From JBNKFQ01 sp050289385 (GTDB taxonomy: Bacteria; Pseudomonadota; Gammaproteobacteria; Pseudomonadales; Porticoccaceae), in contig JBNKFQ010000105.1 in assembly GCA_050289385.1 (NCBI GenBank), forward strand, positions 1 to 14,289: 14,289 nucleotides of DNA, given 5' to 3'. Positions within the stretch are counted from its first letter, which is position 1. The number at the start of each line of letters is the position of its first letter. The notes under the pieces are model-generated. The model was given only the letters and a program-made list of their open reading frames with translations. It made no database searches and was not told the origin of the DNA. The position numbers and the translations under genes are program-made. Of the stretch, positions 13,216 to 14,289 are shown in pieces.

Positions 13216-13418
13216 TTGAGTTAAGTATTTGTAGTGACAGTTTCCCGGTAACGCTCGAAGTTGAACAACCCTGTGGGCAGGCAGTGGTGTTGGAGCTCAA
13301 GGTGCTGGAACTCAAAACACCTTTTCAGGACGACAATAAACCATTGCACCGGCAAGTGATTCGATCGCGCTTGTCTGAATGGCAGCGGCATTTTCAGGCA
13401 CTGTTGTTACAGAGCTAA
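13212..13418 (+). CDS. Small unrecognised protein coupled to the sortase
   Basis: A 68-residue open frame that starts inside the sortase stop codon (ATGA overlap), with GGAG at about 13197-13200 upstream. Not recognised. It has two cysteines (C7, C21), no signal peptide and no membrane segment. A beta-like first half (repeated LELKVLELK at about 27-35) is followed by a basic, helical C-terminus (RQVIRSRLSEWQRHFQALLL). It is the last frame before a weak terminator, so it is probably in the same transcript. A cytoplasmic partner or regulator of the sortase is possible; there is no sequence evidence for a specific function. Confidence 0.62.
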   Translation: MIELSICSDSFPVTLEVEQPCGQAVVLELKVLELKTPFQDDNKPLHRQVIRSRLSEWQRHFQALLLQS

Positions 13419-13436
13419 GCCGGTTCCGGGCTTTTT
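13417..13436 (+). terminator. Probable terminator of the sortase operon
   Basis: AAGCC (13417-13421), 7-nt loop, GGCTT (13429-13433), running into TTTTT (13432-13436). It directly follows the stop codon of the small frame. The stem is short, so strength is uncertain. Confidence 0.5.
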
Positions 13437-13477
13437 CGAGTGTTCTTCCTTTCCTTCTCGACAGCCTTTTAAGGTGC

Positions 13478-13505
13478 CATAAAAGATCAAAATGGGTCTT
13501 TTATG
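13478..13505. repeat. Perfect 9-bp inverted repeat, AT-rich
   Basis: CATAAAAGA (13478-13486) and TCTTTTATG (13497-13505) flank a 10-nt loop. It lies in the 213-bp AT-rich gap between the sortase operon and hipB. It could act as a second, bidirectional terminator or a protein site. Confidence 0.55.
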
Positions 13506-13567
13506 TTTATTTTACATGTTTTGTAGCCTTAAAAGCATACGTTAAAAATAATTTCAATTCATGAAGA

Positions 13568-13590
13568 AAATAGTCGATAAATAGTCTATT
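13568..13590 (+). promoter_or_regulatory. Possible hipBA operator overlapping a promoter
   Basis: AAATAGTC is repeated at 13568-13575 and 13579-13586, 11 bp apart (one helical turn). The second copy runs into the palindrome AATAGTCTATT (13580-13590). A weak -10-like GATAAA (13576-13581) lies between the copies, 17 bp after TTCAAT (13553-13558). HTH antitoxins of this type usually bind repeats over their own promoter. Confidence 0.4.
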
Positions 13591-13631
13591 ATTGTCAAAA
13601 TATTAGTTAAAGAGCCTGAAATAAGCCTGTT

Positions 13632-13985
13632 ATGAACTTTTATTCGATGAGTGACAAAGCGGTTCTGGCCGAGCTTGGCGACCGATTTCGCAGTATGCGG
13701 TTGCGCAAAAACCTTACCCAGCAAGAACTGGCAGAACGCACTCTGCTCTCGCTTAATACCATCAAGGCGCTGGAAGCCGGCAAAGCCAAACTCAGCAGTG
13801 TGGTGGCGGTGCTGCGCGAACTCAATCAGCTCGATTCCATCGACCAGTTTATCCCCGACCTTGGTATCAGCCCACTGCAACTTGCCAAATTAAAAGGCAA
13901 AACACGGCAGCGGGCCACCGGTAAACGCGGCAAGTCTCTGAGCAAGCCCGGCCAGGACGACGATTCCGGAGAGGATTTATGGTAG
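13632..13985 (+). CDS. hipB: HipB-like XRE family antitoxin / repressor
   Basis: A 117-residue protein with an XRE-type helix-turn-helix at about 15-70 (LTQQELAERTLLSLNTIKALEAGK) and a basic then acidic tail (KTRQRATGKRGK, then DDDSGEDLW). The gene overlaps the following hipA-like gene by 7 bp, the standard antitoxin-first order. It is expected to neutralise the HipA kinase and repress the pair's promoter. ATG 13632 is the longest start; ATG 13647 (MSDKAV) is an alternative, and neither has a strong ribosome site. Confidence 0.85.
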   Translation: MNFYSMSDKAVLAELGDRFRSMRLRKNLTQQELAERTLLSLNTIKALEAGKAKLSSVVAVLRELNQLDSIDQFIPDLGISPLQLAKLKGKTRQRATGKRGKSLSKPGQDDDSGEDLW

Positions 13986-14289
13986 ACCGAGTGGATACCG
14001 CCTTCGTCAATCTGTGGGGACATACCGTGGGCGCGGTTTCCTGGCAACAGGAACGAGATATGGCCGTGTTTGAATTCGACCGCGATTTTTTGCAGCTGGG
14101 TATTGATCTGTCGCCACTGCACATGCCGTTATACGACGCCCGGCAGGGCGATGGCCTGTACAGTTTCCCCAACCTCAACCGCGATACCTTCCGCGGCTTG
14201 CCGGGCCTGCTGGCAGATTCCCTGCCCGACAAATTTGGCAACCGCATTATCGATTCCTGGTTGGCGCGCAATGGTCGCGACGTGACCTC
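13979..14289 (+). CDS. hipA: HipA-like kinase toxin, N-terminal part (cut by window end)
   Basis: Open from ATG 13979 to the window end (103 residues, no stop), with GGAGAGGA at 13967-13974. The N-terminal HipA domain is recognisable: a beta-rich start (VDTAFVNLWGHTVGAVSW), FEFDRDFLQLGIDLSPLHMP, and the conserved FRGLPGLLADSLPDKFGNRI. HipA toxins are Ser/Thr kinases that phosphorylate translation factors (GltX in E. coli), lowering growth and promoting persistence. The kinase domain lies beyond the window, so activity cannot be judged. It overlaps hipB by 7 bp. Confidence 0.9.
   Translation, partial: MVDRVDTAFVNLWGHTVGAVSWQQERDMAVFEFDRDFLQLGIDLSPLHMPLYDARQGDGLYSFPNLNRDTFRGLPGLLADSLPDKFGNRIIDSWLARNGRDVT

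Overview
The window looks like chromosomal DNA of a free-living, probably marine gammaproteobacterium with roughly balanced base composition. The evidence is an enterobacterial-style ilvGM type acetolactate synthase with an attenuated leader, and next to it a complete 'proteobacterial dedicated sortase system' (Pds), a module known mainly from marine Proteobacteria. Species cannot be fixed from the sequence alone.

Layout. (1) 117-6017, + strand: branched-chain amino acid synthesis. ilvD stands alone. After a gap of about 490 bp that holds a leader peptide gene (ilvL, 28 codons, 8 Ile), a strong attenuator hairpin and six 14-bp tandem repeats, comes the tightly overlapping ilvG-ilvM-ilvA unit. 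Together these encode threonine deaminase, both acetolactate synthase subunits and dihydroxy-acid dehydratase; ilvC and ilvE are not here. (2) 6075-9277, - strand: pdsS (sensor kinase) and pdsR (response regulator), transcribed pdsR to pdsS. (3) 9577-13418, + strand, divergent from pdsR: a small unrecognised gene, pdsO (OmpA-like lipoprotein), a VIT/vWA protein with a C-terminal LPQTA sorting signal, the sortase, and a second small unrecognised gene. Overlaps or short gaps suggest one operon. The two-component pair presumably controls it and the sortase presumably has this one substrate. (4) 13632-14289, + strand: a hipBA-type toxin-antitoxin pair, hipA cut by the window end, separated from the sortase operon by about 210 bp of AT-rich DNA with palindromes.

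The most unusual thing in the window is a recurrent class of short-period degenerate repeats. Period-7 tracts occur upstream of ilvD, across the ilvD stop codon, between pdsS and pdsR, and in the pdsR/pds-operon divergent promoter region; the last three form inverted-repeat, MITE-like units. A period-14 tract lies in the ilvG leader, and a period-15, in-frame tract lies inside pdsS, where it enlarges the hairpin loop of the kinase dimerisation domain. A second surprise is a terminator-shaped hairpin plus seven T's inside the coding sequence of the sortase target. No tRNA, rRNA, CRISPR array or transposase gene was seen.
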